From positions 397,827 through 461,826 of the forward strand of contig DS995299.1 of assembly GCA_000156155.1 (NCBI GenBank): a DNA stretch of 64,000 nt. Direction: 5' to 3'. The position numbers and the translations under genes were made by a program. Shown one piece after another: positions 13,976 to 22,671 of this stretch (the first letter of the stretch is position 1; each line of letters starts with the position of its first letter). Under the pieces are notes generated by a model that saw only the letters and a list, made by a program, of their open reading frames with translations, was not told where the DNA came from and ran no database searches. Origin of the DNA: a beta proteobacterium KB13. GTDB taxonomy: Bacteria > Pseudomonadota > Gammaproteobacteria > Burkholderiales > Methylophilaceae.

Positions 13976-14788
13976 CTAATCCTTGATGAAACGTAGTGTC
14001 ATGCGATCAGATTCACCAATTTCGACCATTTTTTCTTTGTCTTCATCGGTAATATTTCGAAGGTTAGGGAGTAGATTCCACACACCGCCGGCATGATCTT
14101 TGGTGTCTTTGGGGTTGGCATTAATCTCAGACTTAGCATCTAAACGGAAGCCCACACTTTCAGCCATTTGAATAACAAAATCCTCAGTCATATAGCCGCT
14201 TTTGATTTGATTTTCTAGCGATGTCCCGGGTATAGCTCGGTGTTCAACTAAACCAAGCACACCTCCAGACTTTAAAGCTTTATAGAACCCCTCAAACATT
14301 GATTTTGTGGTTCCGGCTTGAGCCCAGTTATGAACGTTTCTAAATGTTACAACGGCATCTACTGGTCCATCTGGTGTTAGCTGTGGATTTTTGGCTTCGA
14401 AGTGTACCCAAATTAATTTGTCATACACGTTTGGGTGTTGCTGCATTTTTTCAATGAACGCTTTTTCTACCTTTACAAAAAAAGGATTAATGCCGTCATT
14501 TAATTTATATGAGGCGTATATGTAGCTTCCTTTGTCTCGTAGAAGAGGGGCTAGGATTTCAGCATACCAGCCATAACCCGGTGTTATTTCGACAACTGAT
14601 TTCTCTGGCGTTATACCAAAAAATTCTAAAGTTTCTTTGGGTTGACGATATTTATCCCTCTTAATAAAATTTGCATCACGATGCTCACCGGCAAGAACCT
14701 CATCAATCAATTTTTCATTTGACAGCGTATGTTGGGGAAAAATAAAACCTATAAATAAATTTAAAAAGAGGATCGTTGTTATTCTCAT
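13976..14788 (-). CDS. Exported class I SAM-dependent methyltransferase (COG4798-like)
   Basis: The 270-aa product has an N-terminal signal-like segment (LFLNLFIGFIFPQHTLS) and then a Rossmann methyltransferase core: VVEITPGYGWYAEILAPLL is the SAM-binding motif I region, followed by VDAVVTFRNVHNW and GGVLGLVEHRA. Proteins of this type are predicted methyltransferases with leader peptides, and their substrate is unknown. Whether SAM is available outside the cytoplasm is a puzzle for the family. The gene lies 14 bases downstream of 14803-15447 on the same strand. Confidence 0.75.
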   Translation of the reverse strand: MRITTILFLNLFIGFIFPQHTLSNEKLIDEVLAGEHRDANFIKRDKYRQPKETLEFFGITPEKSVVEITPGYGWYAEILAPLLRDKGSYIYASYKLNDGINPFFVKVEKAFIEKMQQHPNVYDKLIWVHFEAKNPQLTPDGPVDAVVTFRNVHNWAQAGTTKSMFEGFYKALKSGGVLGLVEHRAIPGTSLENQIKSGYMTEDFVIQMAESVGFRLDAKSEINANPKDTKDHAGGVWNLLPNLRNITDEDKEKMVEIGESDRMTLRFIKD

Positions 14789-14802
14789 ATTTTTATAACC
14801 AT

Positions 14803-15447
14803 TTATTTCCAGAGCACCATCTTGAAACGCTCTTTATCTATACCGAAAAAATGAGTTTTCCACTCACTTTGTTCAAAAAAATCTAAAGAATGCCAGTCAT
14901 CTTTTTGTTCTAACATCTTTTTTGCTCGCTCTTCCCAGTCTTGCGTAATTAGAAACTCTTCGATGTGAATCTTTTTGTTATAGATTTCTTGGTAATCAAA
15001 TCCGTCGAATTCCCAGTGCAGCAACTCGAAAACATTTCCCTCTTCATCACAATAATCGATTGAAAAATCTAAGCCCCATTTTGGGCGCATGGCTATGAGC
15101 TTATATAGCTGGGGTGATTGCTGAGCCCATTCTCTTAATTGCAAAAGAGCGTCGCCTGAAAACCCTTTTCTTTCAAACATGACGGCATGATTAATATGCG
15201 CACCAGATGTTTTTGGTGCATCATCCTCAAACCATGTTTGTCTTAAAGTAATGTGCTCTGAATTTCTGTGTACAGTTGTCTTCGCCTGATTAGCCTCAGC
15301 ATATATTTGTTCAAGCACGGTAAGGTCGTACCCATTCTGATCAAAGAATTCAACAAGTTGATTCGATGGCGTATTGATATCACCTTCAATGGGTTGGTCC
15401 CAAAAAGGATTTGGGTTAAATTTACTATCAGTGACGACTAATCTCAT
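14803..15447 (-). CDS. Conserved-looking hypothetical protein, 214 aa
   Basis: A soluble, acidic protein rich in Trp and aromatic residues, with no signal peptide or membrane segment. Distinctive stretches include RPKWGLDFSIDYCDEEGN and LLHWEFDGFDYQEIYNKK. The domain is not recognised. It is probably cotranscribed with the exported methyltransferase. Good coding composition and length make it a real gene. Confidence 0.6.
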   Translation of the reverse strand: MRLVVTDSKFNPNPFWDQPIEGDINTPSNQLVEFFDQNGYDLTVLEQIYAEANQAKTTVHRNSEHITLRQTWFEDDAPKTSGAHINHAVMFERKGFSGDALLQLREWAQQSPQLYKLIAMRPKWGLDFSIDYCDEEGNVFELLHWEFDGFDYQEIYNKKIHIEEFLITQDWEERAKKMLEQKDDWHSLDFFEQSEWKTHFFGIDKERFKMVLWK

Positions 15448-15550
15448 AAGTTTAAGTATTTTTAAAAATTATGAGATAGGGAAGTGAACAAAATGTTCAA
15501 AAAAAGCATATTTTCTTTATGAAGTTAATGATTGCATTAAAATAAATGAC

Positions 15551-16084
15551 ATGAATAAATTAATCCCCAGCAGCATTTTCCTTTTTATTTTTTGGCCTAG
15601 TGTCTTATTGGCTGATCCTCACACCAACCTACAATCTCATTATTGCCATTCTTACGAAGATGTTCGAGAGTGCAGCGATCGATGCATCAACTACTATGAG
15701 CGTCAAATTACTTCTGAAGAAGAAATACTCAATCCTTATCAATTCTTTTATCGTTTTCGCTACGATGAAATTTCTCAAACCTTGATCGAACAAAGAGCTA
15801 AAACCCTTAAAGGTTCAGCCCAGAAACCTCATGATCAAGATTTCGAGGATTTTATTACAGTGGATTATTGTTCAGAGTTTAGCTATATGGATATTAACAA
15901 TTGGACATGCATTGAAGATTTAAATCCAGAAACTAATTTAACCTTTCGGCTTGGAATGCAGCAGGGAAAATTTTACCTCATCAATGAGGAGGCTTTTTTG
16001 GACCAGGCTAATCAAAAACAAAGAGAAGAAAATCCATCATCATTTGAAAAAAATGGCTCAACTTATCTAGAGTGTATGAAATAA
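15551..16084 (+). CDS. Exported Cys-rich protein of unknown function, 177 aa
   Basis: A signal peptide (to about VLLADPH) is followed by a mature part with many Cys (HYCHSY, RECSDRC, DYCSEF, WTCIED, LECMK). They are unevenly spaced and suit several disulfides. Acidic and Gln/Tyr-rich, with no family recognised. It lies upstream of htpX but 66 bases away, with a probable promoter between them. Confidence 0.6.
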   Translation: MNKLIPSSIFLFIFWPSVLLADPHTNLQSHYCHSYEDVRECSDRCINYYERQITSEEEILNPYQFFYRFRYDEISQTLIEQRAKTLKGSAQKPHDQDFEDFITVDYCSEFSYMDINNWTCIEDLNPETNLTFRLGMQQGKFYLINEEAFLDQANQKQREENPSSFEKNGSTYLECMK

Positions 16085-16150
16085 AAACTTATTGATCACT
16101 GCCATGTCATTAATTTAGAATTTACTCATTTCAACTATAGAATATTTACC

Positions 16151-17038
16151 ATGAATAGAATTTTTCTTTTTATTATTACCAACCTTGCAATAGTATTTAT
16201 TTTATCCATTACTCTGAGTCTCTTTGGGTTTAAGGGGTATCTCAATGAAAACGGTATTGACTATCAGGGGTTATTGATCTTCACGGCTTGTTTTGGATTC
16301 GGTGGAGCCTTTATTTCTTTGGCTATTTCAAAATGGACTGCAAAGCGTATGTCAGGAGCACGGGTCATTACTCAAGCACAGAGTGATACTGAAAAATGGT
16401 TACTAGAAACGGTTGCCAGCCAGGCACAGCGAGCAGGAATAGGGATGCCAGAGGTCGCCATTTTTCCATCACCTCAATTAAATGCGTTTGCTACAGGAAT
16501 GAATAAGAATAATGCCCTGGTAGCTGTCTCTCAAGGATTGTTGAATAATATGACAAAAGATGAGGTGGAGGCGGTACTCGCCCATGAGGTATCACATGTC
16601 GCAAATGGAGACATGGTGACATTGACTTTAATTCAAGGTGTCGTCAATACATTCGTCATGTTTTTATCTCGGGTGATTGGATACACAGTCGATAAAGTGA
16701 TCTTTAAAACCCGCAATGGTGTCGGCCCCGGTTTTTATATCACCATGATCGTTGCTGAAATTATTCTTGGCATCCTTGCTTCAATGATTGTGATGTGGTT
16801 TTCAAGGCAAAGAGAATATAGGGCTGATTTCGGAGGAGCGGCATTAACAGATAAGCACAAAATGATCGCTGCCTTATCGCGTCTCAAAAGTTATTACCAA
16901 CCCTCAGACCTGCCAAACCAGATGAGTGCCCTTGGGGTTTCAGGCACTAAGCAGGCGGGTTTTATGAGATTTTTTTCGAGTCACCCACCCCTCGAGGAAC
17001 GAATTGAATACCTTCAAAATTTAAATGAGTTAAATTAA
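16151..17038 (+). CDS. htpX: Membrane zinc metalloprotease HtpX
   Basis: An inner-membrane M48B protease in quality control of misfolded membrane proteins. H145-E146-x2-H149 (AHEVSHVANGD) is the zinc site, with the third ligand expected in REYRAD near residue 227. Two N-terminal transmembrane helices (about 3-24 and 39-60) and two after the HExxH motif fit the family. At 295 aa it is typical length. The stop overlaps the start of a 74-aa membrane-anchored protein (TAATG). Confidence 0.95.
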   Translation: MNRIFLFIITNLAIVFILSITLSLFGFKGYLNENGIDYQGLLIFTACFGFGGAFISLAISKWTAKRMSGARVITQAQSDTEKWLLETVASQAQRAGIGMPEVAIFPSPQLNAFATGMNKNNALVAVSQGLLNNMTKDEVEAVLAHEVSHVANGDMVTLTLIQGVVNTFVMFLSRVIGYTVDKVIFKTRNGVGPGFYITMIVAEIILGILASMIVMWFSRQREYRADFGGAALTDKHKMIAALSRLKSYYQPSDLPNQMSALGVSGTKQAGFMRFFSSHPPLEERIEYLQNLNELN

Positions 17039-17262
17039 TGATGAGATTTTTTAAGTTTTTAATAGCAGCCTTATTAATTTATTTTGTCGTCTACTATCTA
17101 TTTTCGCCTTACCAGCAATGTGTTCGGAGTTTTGATGGGAGCTCTATTGCGATTAATGATTTTGATGGAACGCCAGATCAGATCCAAACACAACGAAGGG
17201 AATTACTTAATATTGCTAAAGACGGTCATAAGTTAGAGTGTGCCAACACCCACCAATGGTAA
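17038..17262 (+). CDS. Membrane-anchored SPxQxC/CxxTxxW protein, 74 aa
   Basis: A single helix (FLIAALLIYFVVYYLF) leads into SPYQQCVR and ends ECANTHQW, paralogous in layout to the 87-aa protein at 12727-12990. It overlaps the htpX stop by one base, so it is probably cotranslated; two consecutive ATG codons make the exact start uncertain by one residue. The two conserved Cys would lie in the periplasm. A role connected with HtpX is possible but only from position. Confidence 0.6.
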   Translation: MMRFFKFLIAALLIYFVVYYLFSPYQQCVRSFDGSSIAINDFDGTPDQIQTQRRELLNIAKDGHKLECANTHQW

Positions 17263-17266
17263 AGGA

Positions 17267-18712
17267 TCAGGTTCCACAAAAAGTTCGATAGCTTTGCTCA
17301 TACTCTGGCGAAGAAGGCTCTAAATACATTGGATTTTCAGGCATGGAAAAAGGATGCTGGACGACACTGAGCAACTTATGAAACGTTTCTAAATTTCCAT
17401 TATTTGCATCGTCCAAACTTTGCTCCACCAAATGATTTCTTGGAATAACGCATGGGTTTATAGAATCCATCATCTTTTGACTGCTGCTCATATTCTCCTG
17501 ACCGATCAAATTTATTCGCTGATTATTCCATTGGACAAAGACGTCATCATGAATCAGTGAATCTTTAAGTTGATTTAAGTTGTTAAGGTTTCTAAATGAG
17601 CTGGTAAAGTCAGCCCCGTGTTTTTCCAAAAGACTTAAGAAATCATTAATAAATTTTTCATCTATTTTTGAAGAATTCTCAATACCGATCTTCTTAGCCA
17701 TTAAACCAACCCAGCAGCTCATATATTTCTCTTTAAATAGAGATAACATGCTCAACGCCTTTTCTTTGGCTATATCGATATCTTCATCAAACAAAATTAA
17801 AAGACTTTCAGCAAAACGTGCCAGATTCCAGTGGGCGATAATAGGTTGGTTACCATACGCATAACGCCCATTCCTATCAATGGAGCTAAACACCGTATCT
17901 TGTTTGAAGTGATTCAAAAAGGCACAAGGCCCATAATCAATGGTTTCACCACAGATGGACATATTGTCGGTGTTCATTACGCCATGAATAAATCCAACAG
18001 ACATCCATTGGGCAATTAATTGTGATTGTAAATCAATAACTCGTAGCAGAAGTCCTTCAAATTTCTCTCCTTGATTTTTAAGGTCAGGAAAGTGACGGTT
18101 GATCGTATACTCTGCTAAAGCATGAACATGATCTTTTCCATTCAGGGAGGCGAATTGGAATGTACCCACCCTGATATGACTTTGAGCAATCCGGGTTAAC
18201 ATCGCACCTTTTAAAGTTGTTTCTCTAAATACCGGCTGACCTGTGGTGATTACCGATAAGCTTCTAGTGGTTGGTATTCCTAAGGCATGAATCGATTCAC
18301 TGATTAAGTATTCACGGAGCATCGGACCTAGTGCAGCAAATCCATCACCACCGCGAGAGAACTCCGTTGGACCGGAACCTTTTAGTTGAATGTCGTATCT
18401 TTTTTGATCGGGTGTGACATGCTCACCAAGCAACAAGGCTCGGCCGTCACCCAGTTTTACAAAATGCCCAAATTGATGGCCACAGTAGGCTTGGGCAATT
18501 GAGCTTGACCCATGTGGAAGATTGTTCCCGTTTGCAAAAATGTAGTTGCTTTCCTTTATGGCGTTTTGATCGAGTCCTAATGAGACAGCTAGTGAAGTAT
18601 TAAATATTTGATGCTGAGCATTTTTAAAGGTATACAACTCAGCTTTCTTTATAAAGTCTTTTGGAAGCTGGGAGTAGGTATCACTAAAATTAAAACCAAA
18701 AGTAGCAGTCAT
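17267..18712 (-). CDS. selO: Protein adenylyltransferase SelO (YdiU family)
   Basis: SelO is a kinase-fold enzyme that transfers AMP from ATP to Ser/Thr/Tyr of proteins, often in redox stress. Family motifs are clear: AYCGHQFGHF, GDGRALLLGE, QLKGSGPTEFSRGGDG, LREYLISE and the metal/ATP segment HGVMNTDNMSI with IDYGPCAF. The 481-aa length is usual. The C-terminal Cys often present in bacterial SelO is seen here near the end (TFCGT). The start overlaps the stop of the zinc-ribbon gene upstream by four bases (ATGA). Confidence 0.93.
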   Translation of the reverse strand: MTATFGFNFSDTYSQLPKDFIKKAELYTFKNAQHQIFNTSLAVSLGLDQNAIKESNYIFANGNNLPHGSSSIAQAYCGHQFGHFVKLGDGRALLLGEHVTPDQKRYDIQLKGSGPTEFSRGGDGFAALGPMLREYLISESIHALGIPTTRSLSVITTGQPVFRETTLKGAMLTRIAQSHIRVGTFQFASLNGKDHVHALAEYTINRHFPDLKNQGEKFEGLLLRVIDLQSQLIAQWMSVGFIHGVMNTDNMSICGETIDYGPCAFLNHFKQDTVFSSIDRNGRYAYGNQPIIAHWNLARFAESLLILFDEDIDIAKEKALSMLSLFKEKYMSCWVGLMAKKIGIENSSKIDEKFINDFLSLLEKHGADFTSSFRNLNNLNQLKDSLIHDDVFVQWNNQRINLIGQENMSSSQKMMDSINPCVIPRNHLVEQSLDDANNGNLETFHKLLSVVQHPFSMPENPMYLEPSSPEYEQSYRTFCGT

Positions 18713-18891
18713 TTTTTCTTCACAGCCTTCCAGGTACCGCCGTATTGATAGGATTCTTGATATTCATTTTTAATTTTTTTTAAACATTGTTCACATAAAA
18801 AGCACCATGTCTTCGCCATATCATAACGGCAACGATACAAAACGTTGTAATTGGCCATACAAACATGACACTGCTTGTCACGGTTTCTCAT
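18709..18891 (-). CDS. Small zinc-ribbon protein, 60 aa, coupled to selO
   Basis: Two CxxC pairs (CHVC and CEQC) plus a middle Cys in YRCRY give a compact zinc-binding motif nearly matching the 55-aa protein at 3031-3198 (same spacing, Trp-x-Phe-Leu-Cys and Cys-Leu). It overlaps selO by four bases and is therefore coupled to it. The function is unknown; the paralogue suggests a duplicated small family in this genome. Confidence 0.65.
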   Translation of the reverse strand: MRNRDKQCHVCMANYNVLYRCRYDMAKTWCFLCEQCLKKIKNEYQESYQYGGTWKAVKKK

Positions 18892-18909
18892 TTTGTTTAC
18901 ACTTGAGTC

Positions 18910-19101
18910 ATGAAAAAATTAGTCATTTTTTTTATCTTAACAGTTATTGCGACCATCGCGATGCGCCAACTCCCAAACATAGATAATATCTGGTACTTAT
19001 ATTTCTTAGTTTCCTCTTTAACATACCTTCTGGGTATCATTCTATTGTTCAGAATCGTTCACCTTATCTTTATTAAGCTGGACTTAATCGGGTCCGACTG
19101 A
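18910..19101 (+). CDS. Two-helix membrane protein, 63 aa
   Basis: Two hydrophobic stretches (LVIFFILTVIATIAM and YFLVSSLTYLLGIILLF) are separated by PNIDNIW. Divergent from the zinc-ribbon/selO pair across 18 bases, which must hold overlapping promoters or leader. No family is recognised. Confidence 0.5.
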   Translation: MKKLVIFFILTVIATIAMRQLPNIDNIWYLYFLVSSLTYLLGIILLFRIVHLIFIKLDLIGSD

Positions 19102-19186
19102 AACAATCTATTAACAATTTTTAAAAATTATTGAACAAAATCAGGTGTCAATCTATCAGATAATAACTTTTAAAAGAGTAACTTTT

Positions 19187-19342
19187 ATGGATTACACCAG
19201 ATATTTAATAGAGTTAAACAATTTAAGAAAACCATCAGTTTGGGATAGACTCAAGACGTCCCTACTTTTCTGGATTTTCGCTCTGATCATCATTAAATTA
19301 GCGGCGTGGTTTGTGTATACCTTCAAAGATTTGATTTTTTAA
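19187..19342 (+). CDS. Small membrane protein, 51 aa
   Basis: The ATG at 19187 gives MDYTRYLIELNNLRKPS, then one helix (LLFWIFALIIIKLAAW). An in-frame GTG at 19145 would add 14 residues but has no better ribosome-binding site. Function unknown; it is convergent with the 41-aa ORF at 19344. Confidence 0.45.
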   Translation: MDYTRYLIELNNLRKPSVWDRLKTSLLFWIFALIIIKLAAWFVYTFKDLIF

Positions 19343-19343
19343 T

Positions 19344-19469
19344 TTATCTAAGATGGGAATTGATCCAACTTTGGATCCGGTCTAACAGACCTATTTTTCT
19401 CAAAATACCGTAAATCACCAAATAAATTCCAGCTACGACCAATACAGTCAAAAAAAATTTATTCATCAT
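19344..19469 (-). CDS. Small membrane peptide coupled to ABC exporter, 41 aa
   Basis: MNKFFLTVLVVAGIYLVIYG forms one helix with a basic amphipathic tail. Its ATG overlaps the TGA of the ABC exporter (ATGA), implying translational coupling; a small accessory subunit is possible, as known for other transporters, but only gene order supports this. Confidence 0.45.
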   Translation of the reverse strand: MMNKFFLTVLVVAGIYLVIYGILRKIGLLDRIQSWINSHLR

Positions 19470-21292
19470 AGATCACCAATAAATCCCTCACTTTGTTTTT
19501 TCCATAGCTTGGCATACAACCCTTTTTTTCTGACTAATAGAGCGTGGGTTCCTTCTTCAATGATCTTGCCATTATCCAGGACGATTAAACGATCCATCAT
19601 CGAGATAGTTGACAGCCGATGGGCGATTGCAATAACAGTTTTATTTGCCATAAGACTTTGTAAGCTCTGTTGAATAACCATCTCCACCTCAGAGTCAAGA
19701 GCGCTAGTGGCTTCATCAAGGATCAGAATAGGGGCATTTTTTAATGCCAAGCGAGCAATCGCAATTCTTTGCTTCTGACCACCTGATAACTTTACCCCTC
19801 TCTCACCAACATGCGTGTCATAACCAGTACGGCCATATTGGTCTTGGAGTTGCATAATGAAATCATGACATTCTGCAACTTTGGCAGCCTTTATAATATC
19901 CTCCATTGAGCTGTCTGGCCTGCCGTAAGCAATATTTTCCTTAATTGAGCGGTGAAGTAGTGAGTTATCCTGAGTGACCACTGAGATCTGGCTTCTCAAG
20001 CTGGTTTGTTTTAGGGATTTAATATTTTGATTATTAATTCTAATTCTGCCGTCATCAAGCTCATAAAATCTTAGTAGAAGGTTAACTAAGGTGGATTTGC
20101 CAGCCCCTGATTTACCCACCAAACCAATTCGCTCATTAGGTTTTATCGTTAAATTGAAGTTATCAAATATTGGGTCTTGGTTATATGCGAATTGAATATT
20201 GCTGAATTCAATCTGCGGCGTTTTATTAATAGTAAGTGTTTTAGCATTGGGACTGTCATTGATAACAATTTTTTTTGAGAGCATATTGTAGCCATCCTGA
20301 GTCACTCCAATGTTTTCAAAAAGACTGGCAATCTCCCACATGATCCAGTGAGATATCCCGTTGAGGCGCAAGGACATCGCAGTAGCTGCCCCAACAATAC
20401 CGATATCAATTGTATTTTTGGTCCATAGGTAAATCGACAATGCTGTGGTTGAAATAATTAAAAAGACACTGAGAGAGTGATTGACCACCTCAATGAGCGT
20501 CACCTGTCTCATTTGTTTGTGAACTGTCACCATAAAATCAGACATCGATTTCCTTGCATAATCAGATTCACGTCCGGAGTGAGAAAATAACTTAACCAAG
20601 TTAATATTGGTATAGGCATCAGTAATCCTTCCCGTCATCAATGATCTAGCATCTGCCTGATTTTTTGATAGCTGAATAAGTTTGGGCACGAAAAAAATAA
20701 GGGATAGGATATACAGCCCTAGCCAGATTAAAAACGGAACAGAAAGCAACAGAGAAAAAGAACTCACTATACCAATCATGGTAAGGGTGTAGATGACTGC
20801 GTAAATTAAGATATCAGTCATGGTAAAAACAAGGTCACGAATGGAGACTGCTGTCTGCATTACCTTGGCTGAAATTCTTCCAGAAAATTCATTGCTGTAG
20901 AAATCAAAAGTTTGATTTAATAAATGTTTATGAAACTTCCATCGCAAGAGCATCGGAATATTTCCTGCCAATGTTTGACGTTTTAGGAACGACTGGAATA
21001 AAACTAAGATGATGGTAAAAATAAAAATAAAGGCGATGATAAATAACTCGCCGCCAAAGTCAGAAATAAATTTTTCAGGACCAGATGACACCATATTGGT
21101 TATTATTAGGCCAACGATTAAATACAGACCAGCTTCGATGCTGGCAACCAAAGCGGTCAGCAAAGACATTCCGAGGATGTATCGTTTAATTCCATTTAAA
21201 CAATTCCAAATAAAACCATTTAAAGAAAGATTCCCAACTTTGAGATTGTCTTTGGGGAATGGATGAATTAGATTTTCAAATATCTTAAACAT
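19466..21292 (-). CDS. ABC exporter, fused permease and ATPase (MsbA-type)
   Basis: The 608-aa half-transporter would act as a homodimer in the inner membrane. A six-helix ABC exporter domain occupies about residues 20-330. The nucleotide-binding domain follows, with Walker A GKSGAGKST near residue 393, the signature LSGGQKQRIAIAR, Walker B ILILDEATSALD and the H-loop AHRLST. The substrate (lipid, peptide or drug) is not readable. It overlaps the flavin-oxidase-like gene upstream by one base (TGATG). Confidence 0.92.
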   Translation of the reverse strand: MFKIFENLIHPFPKDNLKVGNLSLNGFIWNCLNGIKRYILGMSLLTALVASIEAGLYLIVGLIITNMVSSGPEKFISDFGGELFIIAFIFIFTIILVLFQSFLKRQTLAGNIPMLLRWKFHKHLLNQTFDFYSNEFSGRISAKVMQTAVSIRDLVFTMTDILIYAVIYTLTMIGIVSSFSLLLSVPFLIWLGLYILSLIFFVPKLIQLSKNQADARSLMTGRITDAYTNINLVKLFSHSGRESDYARKSMSDFMVTVHKQMRQVTLIEVVNHSLSVFLIISTTALSIYLWTKNTIDIGIVGAATAMSLRLNGISHWIMWEIASLFENIGVTQDGYNMLSKKIVINDSPNAKTLTINKTPQIEFSNIQFAYNQDPIFDNFNLTIKPNERIGLVGKSGAGKSTLVNLLLRFYELDDGRIRINNQNIKSLKQTSLRSQISVVTQDNSLLHRSIKENIAYGRPDSSMEDIIKAAKVAECHDFIMQLQDQYGRTGYDTHVGERGVKLSGGQKQRIAIARLALKNAPILILDEATSALDSEVEMVIQQSLQSLMANKTVIAIAHRLSTISMMDRLIVLDNGKIIEEGTHALLVRKKGLYAKLWKKQSEGFIGDL

Positions 21293-21858
21293 CAGGGGCT
21301 AACCCAGGACTGGGTATTATTTTCAAAATTATGAGTGGCTCGAACATGACCTTGGTCAGACAGTTGTAATACATCCATTGATTTAAAAGTGAGGTTGATT
21401 ACCGTAAAACGATTATGATCACTAAATTCATAATCATCATGAGCTTTTATTTCTGATTTTGGGGGAGGGTTAACGGTGTAGTCTTTTTGTTGTCTATCAT
21501 TGATCTTTGACCAATAATGAGAGTTATCTATTTCTATATGAGATTTTGATTGGACGCTGATTTGAAGTTTTTTTCTAGGATCCCAAAATAGCAAACTACA
21601 CTCAGGATGGTTTAGAATTTGTCCAACTTTTTGGCTTTTAGAGTCAGTAAAGATAACAACACTTTTTTTTTCAAAATCAAATTCTCGCATCACTACAACT
21701 CGCTGAAAAATATTCTGTGCATCCTTTGTGGCTAAGACGGGATGTCGAAAAAAAGATTTACGGTCTACAACCCCACGTTGTATGTGCTTAATTGCACTGT
21801 CTATAAAGTTAACTAAATTCATTTGGGTGTTTGGCTGTGAATCCTGATTAATGTTCAT
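21292..21858 (-). CDS. Pyridoxamine 5'-phosphate oxidase-like FMN-binding protein
   Basis: The 188-aa split-barrel protein has the family landmarks RVVVMREFDFEKKSVVIFTDSKS and HPECSLLFWDPRKKLQI, fitting an FMN-binding oxidase/reductase fold. It lacks the C-terminal motif of true PdxH, so the general family assignment is safer than vitamin B6 synthesis. It is the first gene of a unit with the ABC exporter, overlapping by one base. Confidence 0.8.
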   Translation of the reverse strand: MNINQDSQPNTQMNLVNFIDSAIKHIQRGVVDRKSFFRHPVLATKDAQNIFQRVVVMREFDFEKKSVVIFTDSKSQKVGQILNHPECSLLFWDPRKKLQISVQSKSHIEIDNSHYWSKINDRQQKDYTVNPPPKSEIKAHDDYEFSDHNRFTVINLTFKSMDVLQLSDQGHVRATHNFENNTQSWVSP

Positions 21859-21913
21859 TTATTTTAAAGATAAAAATAACTTTTTTTTATTTTAATAGTC
21901 CATGAATTTTTGA

Positions 21914-22294
21914 ATGCTAAAAACAATGAAAATAACGGTTTTGTTTGATGGGAAGTGTGGTGTCTGCTCAAAAGAGATATCCTTTTACAAAAGGGTAGCT
22001 CCAAAAGGTCATTTCATATGGCAGGATGTCAATTCGATTGATTCCAAAGAAAAATATAATATTGAGCTTCACACAGCTTTAAAACATCTTCATGTGATTG
22101 ACAATGAAAAGATTTTTATTGGCGTCGATGCTTTTGCTAGGATATGGAAAAACATCACATACTTTAAATTTTTGTCTTTTCTTATCCAACTCCCTTTGAT
22201 TTACTCGTTAGCAAAGTATTTTTATAACATCTTTGCTGAGTATAGATATAAACGACTTAAACATTGCCAGATTTTAGAAAAGGAAGCTAAGTGA
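21914..22294 (+). CDS. DCC-family thiol-disulfide oxidoreductase-like protein
   Basis: The 126-aa product begins with VLFDGKCGVCSKEISFYKR, the D-x-x-C-x-x-C signature of the DCC (DUF393) family, thioredoxin-like proteins predicted to do thiol chemistry. A second in-frame ATG (MKITV) four codons in may be the true start. It overlaps the downstream lipoprotein gene by four bases (GTGA). Confidence 0.8.
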   Translation: MLKTMKITVLFDGKCGVCSKEISFYKRVAPKGHFIWQDVNSIDSKEKYNIELHTALKHLHVIDNEKIFIGVDAFARIWKNITYFKFLSFLIQLPLIYSLAKYFYNIFAEYRYKRLKHCQILEKEAK

Positions 22295-22668
22295 AATTTT
22301 TTTACATGCTTATTTTGTTTGTGATGTTAACCAACTGTTCAACAGCTTATAAGGAACCTGTGGTTCTCATGGACCAGGCTTACCTTAATTGCGAAACCTT
22401 ACACAGTGAATTTATAGATGTATTTGAATGCATACAGTCGGATGAAACCACCAAGAATCTTAAGACGGACGAGGTAGATTTGCTTTTTCTCAAAGGGGAG
22501 CAGTTAAAAGAACAAATTAACCAGGGCAAGTTGTCCTCCATTGATGCAAAGTTTGAATGGAAAAAGTTAATTTTTGAAATTAAACAACAGTTGTCTGAGT
22601 CAAGGTATAGAAGAATGTACGAGTCTATCTGTCGTGTTAACTACCGCGGCCATTGCGTTCGTTGGTAA
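22291..22668 (+). CDS. Predicted lipoprotein, 125 aa
   Basis: The GTG start overlaps the DCC stop. The signal peptide MKFFYMLILFVML ends in the lipobox LTNC, so the Cys near residue 16 is probably lipidated. The mature part is helical and charged, with three further Cys. The family is not recognised. Three bases later comes the photolyase gene, so DCC-lipoprotein-photolyase probably form one operon. Confidence 0.65.
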   Translation: MKFFYMLILFVMLTNCSTAYKEPVVLMDQAYLNCETLHSEFIDVFECIQSDETTKNLKTDEVDLLFLKGEQLKEQINQGKLSSIDAKFEWKKLIFEIKQQLSESRYRRMYESICRVNYRGHCVRW

Positions 22669-22671
22669 ATT

